Below are positions 1 to 8,093 of a stretch of DNA of 20,937 nt, piece by piece. A program made the position numbers and the translations under genes. Each line of letters opens with the position of its first letter. Positions within the stretch are counted from its first letter, which is position 1. Origin of the DNA: DATKKX01 sp035542775 (GTDB taxonomy: Bacteria > Planctomycetota > Phycisphaerae > UBA1845 > UTPLA1); the NCBI GenBank assembly GCA_035542775.1, contig DATKKX010000354.1, forward strand, positions 1 to 20,937. The letters are read 5' to 3'. The notes beneath the pieces are model-generated. The model did not search any database. It was not told the DNA's origin and worked only from the letters and a program-made list of their open reading frames with translations.

Positions 1-342
1 CTCAGCACAAACGCAAGCTGGGATCGGCTCTGACCGCGCGAACTCCTCGAACCAGGGAGAGCGAGTGCATCCTTCGAATCGCAACCCATGACCTGATGAT
101 CCTCAGGCGTGCCAGTTAAAGGTTTCTACAGAGCACAGCCACGACTGATATGGCCCTGCCATGTCGGTTGCCGGCCCGTCTTTCCTTCCATCCAGTCCGC
201 AGCTTTGAGTCCTGCCGCTGGAGGACAGCGTCGGTCGCCGCGATGACCGGCGTTTCTTCTTCAAATCCGGCCGATTTTCCGCGCCGGTTTCGGGTTCGAC
301 CGTCGCTTGCCCTGATGTGAGGAGAAGGAGGTTGGCAACGGG

Positions 343-384
343 CCGCCGGTGAGTCGGCGGGAGGGAGTCGAGGCTCACCGGCGG
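343..384 (+). repeat. Inverted repeat, 11-bp perfect stem
   Basis: CCGCCGGTGAG at 343-353 is the exact reverse complement of CTCACCGGCGG at 374-384, with a 20-nt loop. It lies about 170 nt before the start codon at 557 and could be the first hairpin of a structured leader. No T-run follows, so it does not look like a factor-independent terminator. Confidence 0.6.
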
Positions 385-511
385 ACCAATCCAAGGCGGG
401 CAACCAAGACCCGGAGGGGGAAGCAAGCCAGGAGGTTCGAAGGAGGGCTTGAGCTCGGAATACAAGAAGGAAAGACGCGGCCGCGTCGGTCGCGGAGAAC
501 GGTGGGCAAAG

Positions 512-534
512 GGACGATCCAGGTGGATCGGTCC
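512..534 (+). repeat. Hairpin directly upstream of the start region of the 557 gene
   Basis: GATCC AGGT GGATC forms a 5-bp stem with a four-base loop, and GGAC/GTCC extends it outward with one bulged base. It ends about 8 nt before the purine-rich ribosome binding site AAAGGGAG, so it could influence ribosome access. The hairpin is visible in the sequence; the regulatory role is inference. Confidence 0.45.
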
Positions 535-556
535 ACTACTCAAAGGGAGCCTGAAC

Positions 557-1231
557 ATGAACAGCAGAACACGCACACTTTCAATCGTCGCTCTTCTTGC
601 CGCAGCGTCGGTTACGGGCCTGACGGCCGGCTCGGCCAAGGCGGGACCTTGGATCGGCGGAGCCGGGCCGACTCCGCCCGGCGGCGCCAACGACATCGAC
701 GTGTACTTCGACTACTTCATGTCCGGCGGCGCGGGCGGGGCGGTCGTGGAGAGCGGCAGCACGATCCCCGGACACGAAGCCGAGCAGGCCGACATCACCA
801 CCGAAAGCAGGGGCAAAGGCAAAGCGCATTTCGTGGGTCCCATGGCTGCGGGAACATCACGGCTGCTGCTCATACATCCGTGCAATCGCAATCGGGTCGC
901 CATCCATGGCGCAGGCATTCTACCACCGCTCGCCACCCTTGCACAAATCACGCCGCGGACGGTAAACAGTTACGTTGACGGCCGCCTTGTGGCTGCGCCA
1001 ACGGCATCGGCCACCGATTCCTTCTCAATAACACCCTCGTCAGAACGAACCGGGGGCCGATCAACATTTTGGTCCCGCTCTGGAACAGCGCGGGCTGATC
1101 GACATTTTGGAACGCTTCTGCAATCGCCGGAGCCAACCGAAGCATACGCGACTCCCCCAAAAACCAACAAGCGGAGCAAGGACCAGCAGAAGGAAAAGCA
1201 ACTGAGAGATTGCGACCACACCCGCTGTTAA
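557..1231 (+). CDS. Small secreted protein of unknown function, 3' part doubtful
   Basis: A 224-aa ORF. I chose the ATG at 557 because AAAGGGAG lies 6-8 nt upstream and because a clean Sec signal peptide starts there: a basic NSRTRT stretch, a hydrophobic core IVALLAAASVTGL, and likely cleavage after SAKA. The longer upstream frame adds only Arg-rich sequence. The mature N-terminus is rich in Gly and Pro (GPWIGGAGPTPPGG). I recognise no domain. From about residue 135 the translation becomes low-complexity and basic, and 1061-1231 is antisense to the coding region of the zinc-ribbon membrane protein. The original C-terminus was therefore probably lost to a frameshift or an insertion near 961, where a 13-bp sequence also found at 1949 occurs. 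The signal peptide is fairly secure; the reading frame beyond about 960 is not. Confidence 0.45.
   Translation: MNSRTRTLSIVALLAAASVTGLTAGSAKAGPWIGGAGPTPPGGANDIDVYFDYFMSGGAGGAVVESGSTIPGHEAEQADITTESRGKGKAHFVGPMAAGTSRLLLIHPCNRNRVAIHGAGILPPLATLAQITPRTVNSYVDGRLVAAPTASATDSFSITPSSERTGGRSTFWSRSGTARADRHFGTLLQSPEPTEAYATPPKTNKRSKDQQKEKQLRDCDHTRC
961..973 (+). repeat. 13-bp direct repeat, copy 1 (GGTAAACAGTTAC)
   Basis: Identical to 1949-1961, 988 bp away and in the same orientation. The two copies bracket the whole zinc-ribbon membrane gene. In the second copy the motif extends into the palindrome GGTAA-ACAG-TTACC. It is AT-rich compared with its surroundings. Confidence 0.5.
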
Positions 1232-1792
1232 GTGTTCAGCTTCTGGAAGCGTCAACCACCACAGCGGGCCAACCACAAGAGCATAAAGGTAGGTAATCAG
1301 CAGCCACGCTCTCGTCTTTGCCCCCCTTGGAGGAGCGTCTTCCCCCACTCGCACCCCACATTCCGGACATATCCCAGATCGATTTCCGGTGAGATCGTAC
1401 CCGCAAGCGCGGCAACATCCTCGCTGTGGTAGTCTGTGAAGCCACCAGAGAATTTCAGTCGGCACGGCAAGCAGCACGAGAGGAAGCCAGAGAGGGACCC
1501 ACGACTGCCGGCAGGTCACTAGGAGTCGACCGGCATCCACATCCCCGCCAACGCAACTCATTGGCAACAAGTAGGCATGGCTGCGCGCTGGGCTTACAAA
1601 CCACCCTGACGGTAGCAATCCTGGCCTGTAGGATTCGACTAGCAGGGCACCCCCGCTGAAGCCAAGACCGATAGAATTTCCCCGGTAATGCATGTCAACG
1701 ATAAAGCTTGTCGGGAAGACAGTGGCTATCACTACGCAAAGCAGGAGTCCGAACCATCTCGGTAGTGCTCGTAAGCCGGCGCAGCGACGCAT
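1061..1792 (-). CDS. Multi-pass membrane protein with CPECG zinc ribbon
   Basis: 243 aa. The ATG at 1792 was chosen because GGGGAGG lies 11 nt upstream; the frame stays open to a TTG at 1867 and includes an ATG at 1840, but both have weaker signals. About four hydrophobic segments are visible: residues 14-33, 99-117, 162-181 and 188-211. Between the second and third lies a four-cysteine zinc ribbon, CRACGYDLTG...CPECG, with Cys127, 130, 142 and 145. This ribbon recurs in membrane proteins of Phycisphaerae and related planctomycetes and is my main lineage clue. The family function is unknown to me; metal binding is inferred from the CxxC pairs. The 3' end overlaps the tail of the opposing ORF at 557-1231, and this frame is the more convincing of the two. 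Confidence 0.75.
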   Translation of the reverse strand: MRRCAGLRALPRWFGLLLCVVIATVFPTSFIVDMHYRGNSIGLGFSGGALLVESYRPGLLPSGWFVSPARSHAYLLPMSCVGGDVDAGRLLVTCRQSWVPLWLPLVLLAVPTEILWWLHRLPQRGCCRACGYDLTGNRSGICPECGVRVGEDAPPRGAKTRAWLLITYLYALVVGPLWWLTLPEAEHLTAGVVAISQLLFLLLVLAPLVGFWGSRVCFGWLRRLQKRSKMSISPRCSRAGPKC

Positions 1793-2271
1793 ACTCGTCG
1801 CGTCCTCCCCTGAGCGTAAGCTGCTACTCGGCTCACCCATGAAGGTCTTCCGTGCTGCACACTCCAATTGTCCCCTGCATCAGAAGCAGTTGATACCAGG
1901 GACAGTCACCGTTTTTCAGCGATCTTTCTGCTCTTCCGCCGCCGTCCCGGTAAACAGTTACCTCATCATGACATAGACGTGTCCGGGGGAGCGTCGGCGA
2001 CCGCTGCTTCTGCTTCTTCCCCGCTCCGCGGCGATTCTAACCAAATCACGCGCCGCCTTGCACGCCCTTTCCAGCCTCTTTTCCGGCGGCCGTGGTCCAC
2101 CTGCACGGCGTTGATTTCCGCCCCATCATATCGATGGACCCCGCACGCAATCTCGCTCGCCGACTCCAGGCCAACCGGGAGGCGGTGTTTCCTTCTGCAA
2201 TCCCAGGCGGTAGGCTGGGTGACCTGCGCAACCGGGGGGCTACACTGCACCGGTCGGCAAACAGAGGTGCC
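1793..2271. other. Divergent intergenic region with REP-like motifs
   Basis: This region separates the minus-strand membrane protein from the plus-strand metallophosphoesterase. I see no credible gene. It contains GGGACAGTCACCGTTTTT (within 1895-1916), which resembles motifs that recur in dispersed repeats of other bacterial genomes, and the imperfect palindrome GGTAAACAGTTACC (1949-1962). Thirteen bases of the latter recur at 961-973. Promoters for both flanking genes should lie here, but I could not pick convincing -35/-10 pairs. Confidence 0.4.
1949..1962 (+). repeat. Second copy of the direct repeat, extended to a palindrome (GGTAAACAGTTACC)
   Basis: Bases 1949-1961 match 961-973 exactly, and one more C completes 5-bp arms (GGTAA/TTACC) around ACAG. 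The sequence GGGACAGTCACCG lies about 50 bp upstream. This could be a REP-type element or a recombination footprint. It could also be chance, because a few 13-bp matches are expected in a window this long. Confidence 0.4.
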
Positions 2272-3753
2272 ATGAACCGGCGTGAATTCCTGCTAGCGAC
2301 GCTTGCTTCCGGGCTCGTTCCGGGCCTCGGCTGCGGGACCGGGACTGACGCCGGGATCGAGCTGCCGAGCAGCGAGAGCGCGGGCATCGATCTGACCGGG
2401 CTGATCCGCCTTGCCCGCTTCGCCCAGATCAGCGACACGCATGTCGTGGACACCGAATCTCCCGCGCGTTTCGCGCAGGCCCAGTTCATCACCCGCGGCG
2501 CCTGGCGGCCGTGGGAGGCGTATGCCACGCAGATCGTCGACGGGATGATCCGTACGGTAAACCGGATTCACGCCTCCGGCCGGCCGGTGGACTTTCTCTT
2601 GCACACCGGCGACGGCTGCGACAACACCCAATCCAATGAGCTCGGCTGGCTCCTGGGCATCCTGGACGGCGCTTCGATCAACCCACTCTCCGGCCCGGAC
2701 GACCGGCCCGAGAGTGCCCGACCCGCGCCGACCATGGATCCGTACGCGCCGTTCCCCGCCGCGGGCCTCTATCGCACGGGAGTCCACGGCGAACTACCGT
2801 CTATCCCGTGGTATGCGCTGAGCGGCAACCACGACAGTTTCGCGCTGGGCACGCTGCCCTTTTTTGATCAGTTGTTCGGAGGCCGCATCGCTCCGCTCCC
2901 GCTCCCGCGGCGGCCCGGCCTCCTTTTGCCGGTCGTCCTCGATCCGACGGCATCAACGGCATACGGGAACGTGACCCCCAATGATCCGGGCCCTCCCTGC
3001 ATCCTCGAGATCCCACATTACATTCAACCCAATCCGAACCGCGCCTTTTTCAACAAGCCTGACTTTGTCAAAGCGATGTTCAACACCGTGACCGGACCCG
3101 CCGGCCATGGCATGAGTGATCCGAATGGTCCGACCTGGTACAGCGTCTCGCCCGCGCCGGGCCTCCGCCTGATCGGCTTGGACACTGCCGATCCCGCTCT
3201 CAAGCTGCCGACTTTCATCTACTCCGAGGGGGCCATCTCAGCAGCCCAGGCCGACTTTCTCCGCACCGAGCTGGCCGCGGCCCGCGACCGCAACGAAGTC
3301 GTCATCGTCGCCACCCACCATCCCAGCGACTCGCTTCAGCCGACCCTCGGCTCGGCGCTGACGCCGGAGGCATTTCGGTCGCTGCTCAATGAGCACGCCA
3401 ACGTCGTCTTGCACGTCTGCGGCCACACGCACCGCAATCGCGTGACCGACCGAGGGGGTTATCTGGAAATCGAGACTTGCTCGACGATCGACCTGCCGCA
3501 AGAAGGCCGGCTGATCGAGGTTTATCGCAACGACCAGACCGGTGAAACGGCGGTCACCTACGAAATGTTTTCGCATATCGACGACGTGTTGCCCCCTCTG
3601 GGGGACGATCCGCTGCGCGACCTTCGCGCTGCGGCGATGGCGATCGCCGCCGCCGATCCGGGGGCTTCGATACGCCAGAAGCTCTACGATGAGAGCGGTT
3701 CCGATCCCAAAGGCCGGCAAGTGGATCGCGCCGCTGTCAAGCGGATGCGATGA
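2272..3753 (+). CDS. Tat-exported calcineurin-like metallophosphoesterase
   Basis: 493 aa. The ATG at 2272 follows AGAGGTG and starts a Tat-type signal, MNRREFLLATLASG, ending near GLGCG; the frame is open 180 nt further upstream but without signal character. All core motifs of the calcineurin-like superfamily are present and in order: SDTH (Asp55, His57), GDGCDN (Asp114), GNHD (Asn186, His187, Asp188), ATHHP (His349) and CGHTH (His385, His387). The family hydrolyses phosphomonoesters or diesters using two metal ions. The Tat signal implies export as a folded, metal-loaded enzyme. Substrate is unknown; release of phosphate from extracellular organophosphates is a reasonable guess. It stands alone, ending just before a strong hairpin and a convergent operon. 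The long stretch between GNHD and ATHHP probably forms an accessory region. Confidence 0.9.
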   Translation: MNRREFLLATLASGLVPGLGCGTGTDAGIELPSSESAGIDLTGLIRLARFAQISDTHVVDTESPARFAQAQFITRGAWRPWEAYATQIVDGMIRTVNRIHASGRPVDFLLHTGDGCDNTQSNELGWLLGILDGASINPLSGPDDRPESARPAPTMDPYAPFPAAGLYRTGVHGELPSIPWYALSGNHDSFALGTLPFFDQLFGGRIAPLPLPRRPGLLLPVVLDPTASTAYGNVTPNDPGPPCILEIPHYIQPNPNRAFFNKPDFVKAMFNTVTGPAGHGMSDPNGPTWYSVSPAPGLRLIGLDTADPALKLPTFIYSEGAISAAQADFLRTELAAARDRNEVVIVATHHPSDSLQPTLGSALTPEAFRSLLNEHANVVLHVCGHTHRNRVTDRGGYLEIETCSTIDLPQEGRLIEVYRNDQTGETAVTYEMFSHIDDVLPPLGDDPLRDLRAAAMAIAAADPGASIRQKLYDESGSDPKGRQVDRAAVKRMR

Positions 3754-3798
3754 AGATGCCTCCCCCCTACCGCCCCGGCCACGCGCGTCTTGCTGCAA

Positions 3799-3843
3799 AA
3801 TGGGCCATCGACCGCCCAGCGCGGAGACGGTCGATGGCCCATT
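3799..3843 (-). terminator. Perfect 16-bp hairpin between convergent genes
   Basis: AATGGGCCATCGACCG (3799-3814) and CGGTCGATGGCCCATT (3828-3843) are exact reverse complements around a 13-nt loop. Read on the minus strand the stem is followed by TTTTGC, the layout of a factor-independent terminator for the SIS gene ending at 3883. On the plus strand the T content after the stem is poor, but the hairpin lies 45 nt beyond the metallophosphoesterase stop and may serve both units. Confidence 0.8.
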
Positions 3844-3882
3844 CATTAACCCGTGTAAAACGAACGCGTTGCCCGCGCAGGC

Positions 3883-4902
3883 TCACTCCATCAGCTCGTT
3901 GCCCACCTTGCGCGCCCGGACCGGGCGGTCCAGGTTGATGCCGAGCTGCAAGCCCGTCGCCACGAGAAGATTCCATCCGGCACACAGTTGCAGGTGCACA
4001 TCCATATCGGCCATCGTCGGGATCACGATCGTCGGGAAAGGAGTCTTCTTGGCGGCAATCGCCACCACGTAAAGTCCGACGCCCTTCACGAGCACATCCG
4101 CGTATTTTTCGAGTTCGGCCTCGTAAGGATCGATGATGACGACCGCATCGCCCGGGTCCAGGACTTCCTCGATCCCGTGCACCACGCACGTTCCTTCGCA
4201 GTACACGCCCTGTTTGCGGGCGATTTCACAGGTCTTGAGCGACAACTCCTCGGCCACGCCGTCGTTGCGGCCGGCCCAGCAGATCGTCGGCGCTGCCGCC
4301 AGGCGCTTGGCGATAGCCGGATCGATATCGGCGGTCAGAACCGCGCCGATTTTGTCGGCCAACTCGCCCAGGAGCTTGGGCCAGGGCTGCGAGCCGAGCA
4401 GTTCCGACACCAGTACTTGAAAGAACAGTGCCTGCTCCACGACACTCTTGGTGGCGGCCACGGCGTCCTCCTTGCCGCAGTGCAGCAGGAAGGCCTTCTT
4501 GCACTCCTGCTCGAGCGGGCTCTTGGCGATCGCGGTCAACCCGTAGAGAGCGTCATGCTTGCGGGCCTTAAGCCAGCGGAACAACTCGATCACCTCGCGG
4601 GTCTTGCCCGAGTTGCTCGTGCCGAACACGACGTGGCGTTGGAGGTCATACTCCATGCCCTGGCGGGCGCCTTCGCACTCGATTCGCTGCGTCAGGCCGC
4701 GCCGGCGGCCGATCGCAATGGCGTTGTGTGCCGGGAAGATTCGCGAGGACCCTTCGCCGGTAAGGAACAGTCCTCCCTTCCGACGCACCCTCTCGGCGAG
4801 CCCGGCGGCCCCGGCCCAGTCCAGGCCGCGGATCACGCTCTCCGTCTCCAGCATTTCGCGCACAAGGGCAAAGTTATTCTGCGCGGGATCGTTTGGATTC
4901 AT
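3883..4902 (-). CDS. SIS-domain sugar-phosphate isomerase-like protein (GlmS C-terminal type)
   Basis: 339 aa. The ATG at 4902 has CGGAG about 8 nt upstream. Two SIS domains are expected, roughly residues 40-170 and 195-325. Visible motifs are FLTGEGSSRIF (47-56), VVFGTSNSGKTREV (91-104, the phosphosugar-binding Ser-rich loop), and AATKS (149-153). A GlmS-like block follows: a Lys/Cys-rich helix, then HGIEEVLDPGDAVVII. The C-terminus, NLDRPVRARKV, matches the NPDRPRGLSKV-like tail of glucosamine-6-phosphate synthases. There is no glutaminase domain, so it could be an isomerase or deaminase acting on an amino-sugar phosphate, or a binding protein. It lies 96 bp downstream of the DUF4954 gene on the same strand, most likely one operon. 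The fold is certain; the exact reaction is not. Confidence 0.85.
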   Translation of the reverse strand: MNPNDPAQNNFALVREMLETESVIRGLDWAGAAGLAERVRRKGGLFLTGEGSSRIFPAHNAIAIGRRRGLTQRIECEGARQGMEYDLQRHVVFGTSNSGKTREVIELFRWLKARKHDALYGLTAIAKSPLEQECKKAFLLHCGKEDAVAATKSVVEQALFFQVLVSELLGSQPWPKLLGELADKIGAVLTADIDPAIAKRLAAAPTICWAGRNDGVAEELSLKTCEIARKQGVYCEGTCVVHGIEEVLDPGDAVVIIDPYEAELEKYADVLVKGVGLYVVAIAAKKTPFPTIVIPTMADMDVHLQLCAGWNLLVATGLQLGINLDRPVRARKVGNELME

Positions 4903-4998
4903 GCTCTGTTCTCCGATAAGTGGATGCGCCTCTCAGTTCCCTCAAAACGATTGACTCGGGCGGGCTTCGCGAAACGGCGGTCTGCCCCTGCCGCTCCG

Positions 4999-7212
4999 TC
5001 AGCCTTGTTCTCGCTGCTTGAGGCCCTCGATGTTCCGGCTGAAAGTCTCGGCCTCCGCCCGGGTCTGCTTGATGAAGTCGTTGTCCTCGATGGTCCCCAA
5101 TACGGCGTCCATCTCCTCCCGCGATTCGAACGTAATCTGGCGGAAAGGCGCGGTGTAGTCCTTGGCCCGCGAGGCCGCCGTCTTCTCGGCCATGTCTTTC
5201 CGGATCACGACGGCGCGATCAAGGAACGAGAACCAGGTCTCGCGGTCCAGGCGCTCGATGGGGATCTCGTTGATTTCCAGCAGGCTTGCCAGGGCGTGCC
5301 TGGCCTTGTCTTCCGGGTATTTCTCCCACAGCCGGCGGTACTCATCATGAACGGCGTCCCAGGAATTCAGCTCCCCGGACACGATCTTGTTCCGCAGCGC
5401 TTGAACGTCCTCGCGGCACATGAGCTGTCCGCCGAGGTTGACCCACTGCCCGCGCTGGGGCGGACCAAGGCGCTGCCGCAAAGCGGCGAGGTTGGATATG
5501 TTCGACTCCAGCATGAAGGCCACCAGCGTCCTGACGCCGTAGTAGTGAACCACGTCCCGGTAGCAGAGATAGGCCGCTTCGGTCCGGAGGATCCGGACCG
5601 GTCGGCGCGTGTTCTCCATGTTCTCGCCCACAATCTCCAGCTCAGCCACGGTTTCGGGCGATTTCCACAACAGCTCCCGGCCCTGCTTGCGCAGCATCTC
5701 ATTGGTCACGCCATCGGCCGGCTTGCCCTCGCGGCGCAAGGCCGCTTTCGCGGTCCAGATCTCGAGATGTTCCAGGGCGGCGAAGATCTCCTCGATTGTG
5801 TCCGGCGCCAGCGCGTCGAACTCGATCATCTGCTGCTTGTGGACACGCTTGTCCCGGGCGCCGTACTTCCAGGCGTTCCGCGCCAGTGCATACAAGTTGT
5901 GCAGGAACCAGTAGGCGGGCATGACCCGGAGCGAGCCATTGGCCTCATCGTTGGCCACAAGGCAGAACGGCAGGTGGATGTTCAGCTCGGCGGGATAGGT
6001 TCCCTTGGCCAGCAGCGTGAAAGAGGCAAAGCGGCTGCAATGCTTGAGGCTGGTGCAGAGCCCCGGCCAGAAACCTCGCCCGGCGCGGATTTCCCCGTCG
6101 TTGGCCCGCGAGTTGTGGTTCGACCCGGCGGTCACGCCGGCCGCCATGTTGCTCTGCCCCAGCACGACGGCGGCGCAGAGGAAGGAGTTGTTGTGGTGCT
6201 GCTCGTGCCCCGGAAAGATGAGAGAATTGAGCACTTCGCAGCAGGAGATCGTCGAATTGTCGCCCAGCATGGAATGGATCAGTCGGGCTCCATACTTCAG
6301 GGCGGAATTCGGCCCCATCACGAATCGCACCGCCTTGACGCCGTAGAAGATGCGGCATCCGTACCCGATGATGCCGTTGACCAGCTCGACACCCTCGCCG
6401 ATCTGCGAGCTTTCCTCGGCATCACTGTTGATGGTGAGGTTCTTCAGCTTGTTGGCGCCTTTGATATACGCGTCCGAACCGATCTTGACGTCTTTCAGGA
6501 TCCCGCAGTCCTTGACGATGGTGCGGTCCCCCACCTCGCCGTAGAAGCCGCGACGCTGGTCATAACGGGCGTCGGTCAGGGCCACCAGGCGAGCCATCAG
6601 CTCGGCGTCGTTGCGATACTTGGACCACATGTAGGCATCGGCGGGGAGCAGACCATCGAACGGCACGATGCCCCGCCCGCCGTTTTCGTTGACGATGTCC
6701 AGCCGGATTCGAACGGATTCCGGCTCACCCTCTTTGACGATGCCATTGCCGAACTTGGCGTGGTTCGTGGTCAGCATCTCGTCGATGTTCAGCAGGATGA
6801 CTTCGTCGCCGATGATGTAGTGGGCCAGGTAGCATACGTTGTCGATGACCACGTTCGAGCCGATGTCGCACGAGACGATGGTGCTGTTGCGCAGCCCCAC
6901 CGGCAGGCGCAGATCATGAAACTCAAGATACAGACTATCCAGCGCGCCGATCCGCACCAGGCCGCAAAACTGGCAACGCTTGACCAGCTCCGGATTGAAT
7001 CGCTCGGTGACGTAAATCGTGTCCCAGTTGTCGGCGGTGTTTTCGTTCTTGACCAGCACCTCGACCTCGCTCGAGGTCAGCCGCCGAAACTCATACCGCC
7101 GGTGCTGCTGTTCGCTGCGCAGGTAGTATTCGTCTTTTCCATCCGGCAGCCACTGCGGATCGATGAAATCGTATCCCAGCTTCTTGAGCGGATGTTTCGC
7201 GATTTTGTTCAT
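4999..7212 (-). CDS. DUF4954 family protein, left-handed beta-helix
   Basis: 737 aa. The second ATG (7212) was chosen because AGGAGAGG lies about 9 nt upstream; an ATG at 7239 adds nine residues without a better site. The N-terminus carries RRLTSSEVEVL and DNWDTIYVTERFNPE, which I recall as the start of DUF4954 proteins, known mainly from Bacteroidetes. Residues about 72-370 hold irregular hexapeptide-like turns such as DIGSNVVIDNV, VKIGSDAYIKG and LGDNSTISCCEV, typical of left-handed parallel beta-helices (acyltransferase and nucleotidyltransferase C-domains). A conserved-looking stretch GSNHNSRANDGE lies at 363-374. The C-terminal half is helical and charged. Biochemical function is undescribed as far as I know. 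Co-occurrence with a SIS sugar isomerase suggests sugar-phosphate or nucleotide-sugar chemistry. No signal peptide, so cytoplasmic. Confidence 0.85.
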   Translation of the reverse strand: MNKIAKHPLKKLGYDFIDPQWLPDGKDEYYLRSEQQHRRYEFRRLTSSEVEVLVKNENTADNWDTIYVTERFNPELVKRCQFCGLVRIGALDSLYLEFHDLRLPVGLRNSTIVSCDIGSNVVIDNVCYLAHYIIGDEVILLNIDEMLTTNHAKFGNGIVKEGEPESVRIRLDIVNENGGRGIVPFDGLLPADAYMWSKYRNDAELMARLVALTDARYDQRRGFYGEVGDRTIVKDCGILKDVKIGSDAYIKGANKLKNLTINSDAEESSQIGEGVELVNGIIGYGCRIFYGVKAVRFVMGPNSALKYGARLIHSMLGDNSTISCCEVLNSLIFPGHEQHHNNSFLCAAVVLGQSNMAAGVTAGSNHNSRANDGEIRAGRGFWPGLCTSLKHCSRFASFTLLAKGTYPAELNIHLPFCLVANDEANGSLRVMPAYWFLHNLYALARNAWKYGARDKRVHKQQMIEFDALAPDTIEEIFAALEHLEIWTAKAALRREGKPADGVTNEMLRKQGRELLWKSPETVAELEIVGENMENTRRPVRILRTEAAYLCYRDVVHYYGVRTLVAFMLESNISNLAALRQRLGPPQRGQWVNLGGQLMCREDVQALRNKIVSGELNSWDAVHDEYRRLWEKYPEDKARHALASLLEINEIPIERLDRETWFSFLDRAVVIRKDMAEKTAASRAKDYTAPFRQITFESREEMDAVLGTIEDNDFIKQTRAEAETFSRNIEGLKQREQG

Positions 7213-8093
7213 GCGGGCTGTCCTCTCCTGATAGGCCAAGACCGGCAGGCCAGGCTGCTGGTAAGCCGATTCTCATGAAAAAACTGGTGGCTGTAAGGTC
7301 GCCCGCTCGGTCAGCCATCTCCTCGACGACAACCCGACCGGCGGGAGAGAGAAAACGTCGCGACGTTCCAGGGAATCTAGATTGCAGCGCTGCGGGCCAT
7401 TTGAATCACTGAGCCGGCGGAATCCTCATGACGAGGGCGGGGCCGATGCCCGAAGCGCGTCACCCGGCCGCCCCGCGACGCGCAGGATTCACCAGGCACG
7501 CCTCGGTGGCATCGGGCGCCAGGATCCGGGCGATGACAATGCCGCCTCGCCATCGGTGGCAGCCGTCTTGCCCCCATAATCCCGCCCGCGCAAACACAGC
7601 AGGGCTCATCAACGGCCTCCAAGACCCTGCAAGCTGCCAGGCCGGATCGACTTGAGCAGACTGCGCCCGCCATCTCCGTGGAGGCCGCCAATGGCGAGAC
7701 TCTTCCCTCGACGGCCGGCAGCGTTAGAAGCTCCTGCAATCCCGGGAACACACCGGGGGCAGGGGCACACCGCAGACTGCCATAATCAACATGACGTGGC
7801 GGTCATTCCCAGACGAACGAGCGAGCTCGAGCACCGATGCTTGACTCGAACAGCTCCCGCTTCCGCGGGTGGAGTCACCGGAAGACCAAGCAGTGGGGAA
7901 AGGAAATGTCTCTCACATCGCTGGATGCCGGTCGGTATGGACGCCATCGATGTTGCATCACGCAAAGGAACAAAGGGACGTCGGTCGCAAACGAACCCTT
8001 TCTTGGAGCCATTCGCCTTCAGGCAAACGAAAACGGGGTGAGCACGGGCATCACCTCAAACTGGTCAGCAGCACTACCTGCGAGGAGATTATC
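7213..8093. other. 880-bp region without a supported gene
   Basis: This lies between the divergent DUF4954 and multicopper oxidase genes. Open frames on both strands translate to Arg/Pro/Ala-rich sequence without domains or convincing ribosome binding sites. A small hairpin with CCCGC/GCGGG arms and a TTCC loop sits at 7855-7868. The last 200 bp before the oxidase are less GC-rich and could be a leader. I checked for cyclic-di-GMP and cobalamin riboswitch consensus and saw neither. Confidence 0.4.

Larger units (their letters stand above)
1..556. other. Gene-poor left flank with possible structured leader
   Basis: I see no supported gene here. The open frames on both strands are Arg/Pro-rich, low-complexity translations with no domain and no good ribosome binding site. 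The right half contains several self-complementary stretches on the side facing the gene at 557: an 11-bp perfect inverted repeat (343-353 with 374-384), a 14-bp palindrome (474-487) and a hairpin just before the ribosome binding site (512-534). This suggests a transcribed leader of about 200 nt. No known riboswitch consensus was recognised. Confidence 0.4.

Noticed and set aside
60..100. tRNA-like TTCGAATC at the left edge
   Set aside because: No T-stem pairing and no acceptor or anticodon arms around it.
449..556. In-frame extension of the secreted protein at 557
   Set aside because: Arg-rich sequence lacking signal character; the ATG at 557 has the ribosome binding site and the signal peptide.
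3988..7278. A 1096-codon open frame on the plus strand
   Set aside because: It is the antisense shadow of the SIS and DUF4954 genes; its translation is His/Gln/Arg/Val-rich without domains, while the minus-strand frames carry clear family motifs.
7940..8060. Cyclic-di-GMP-type riboswitch before the oxidase
   Set aside because: ACGCAAAGG and GCAAAC fragments are present, but the conserved receptor and paired helices of the class could not be laid out.
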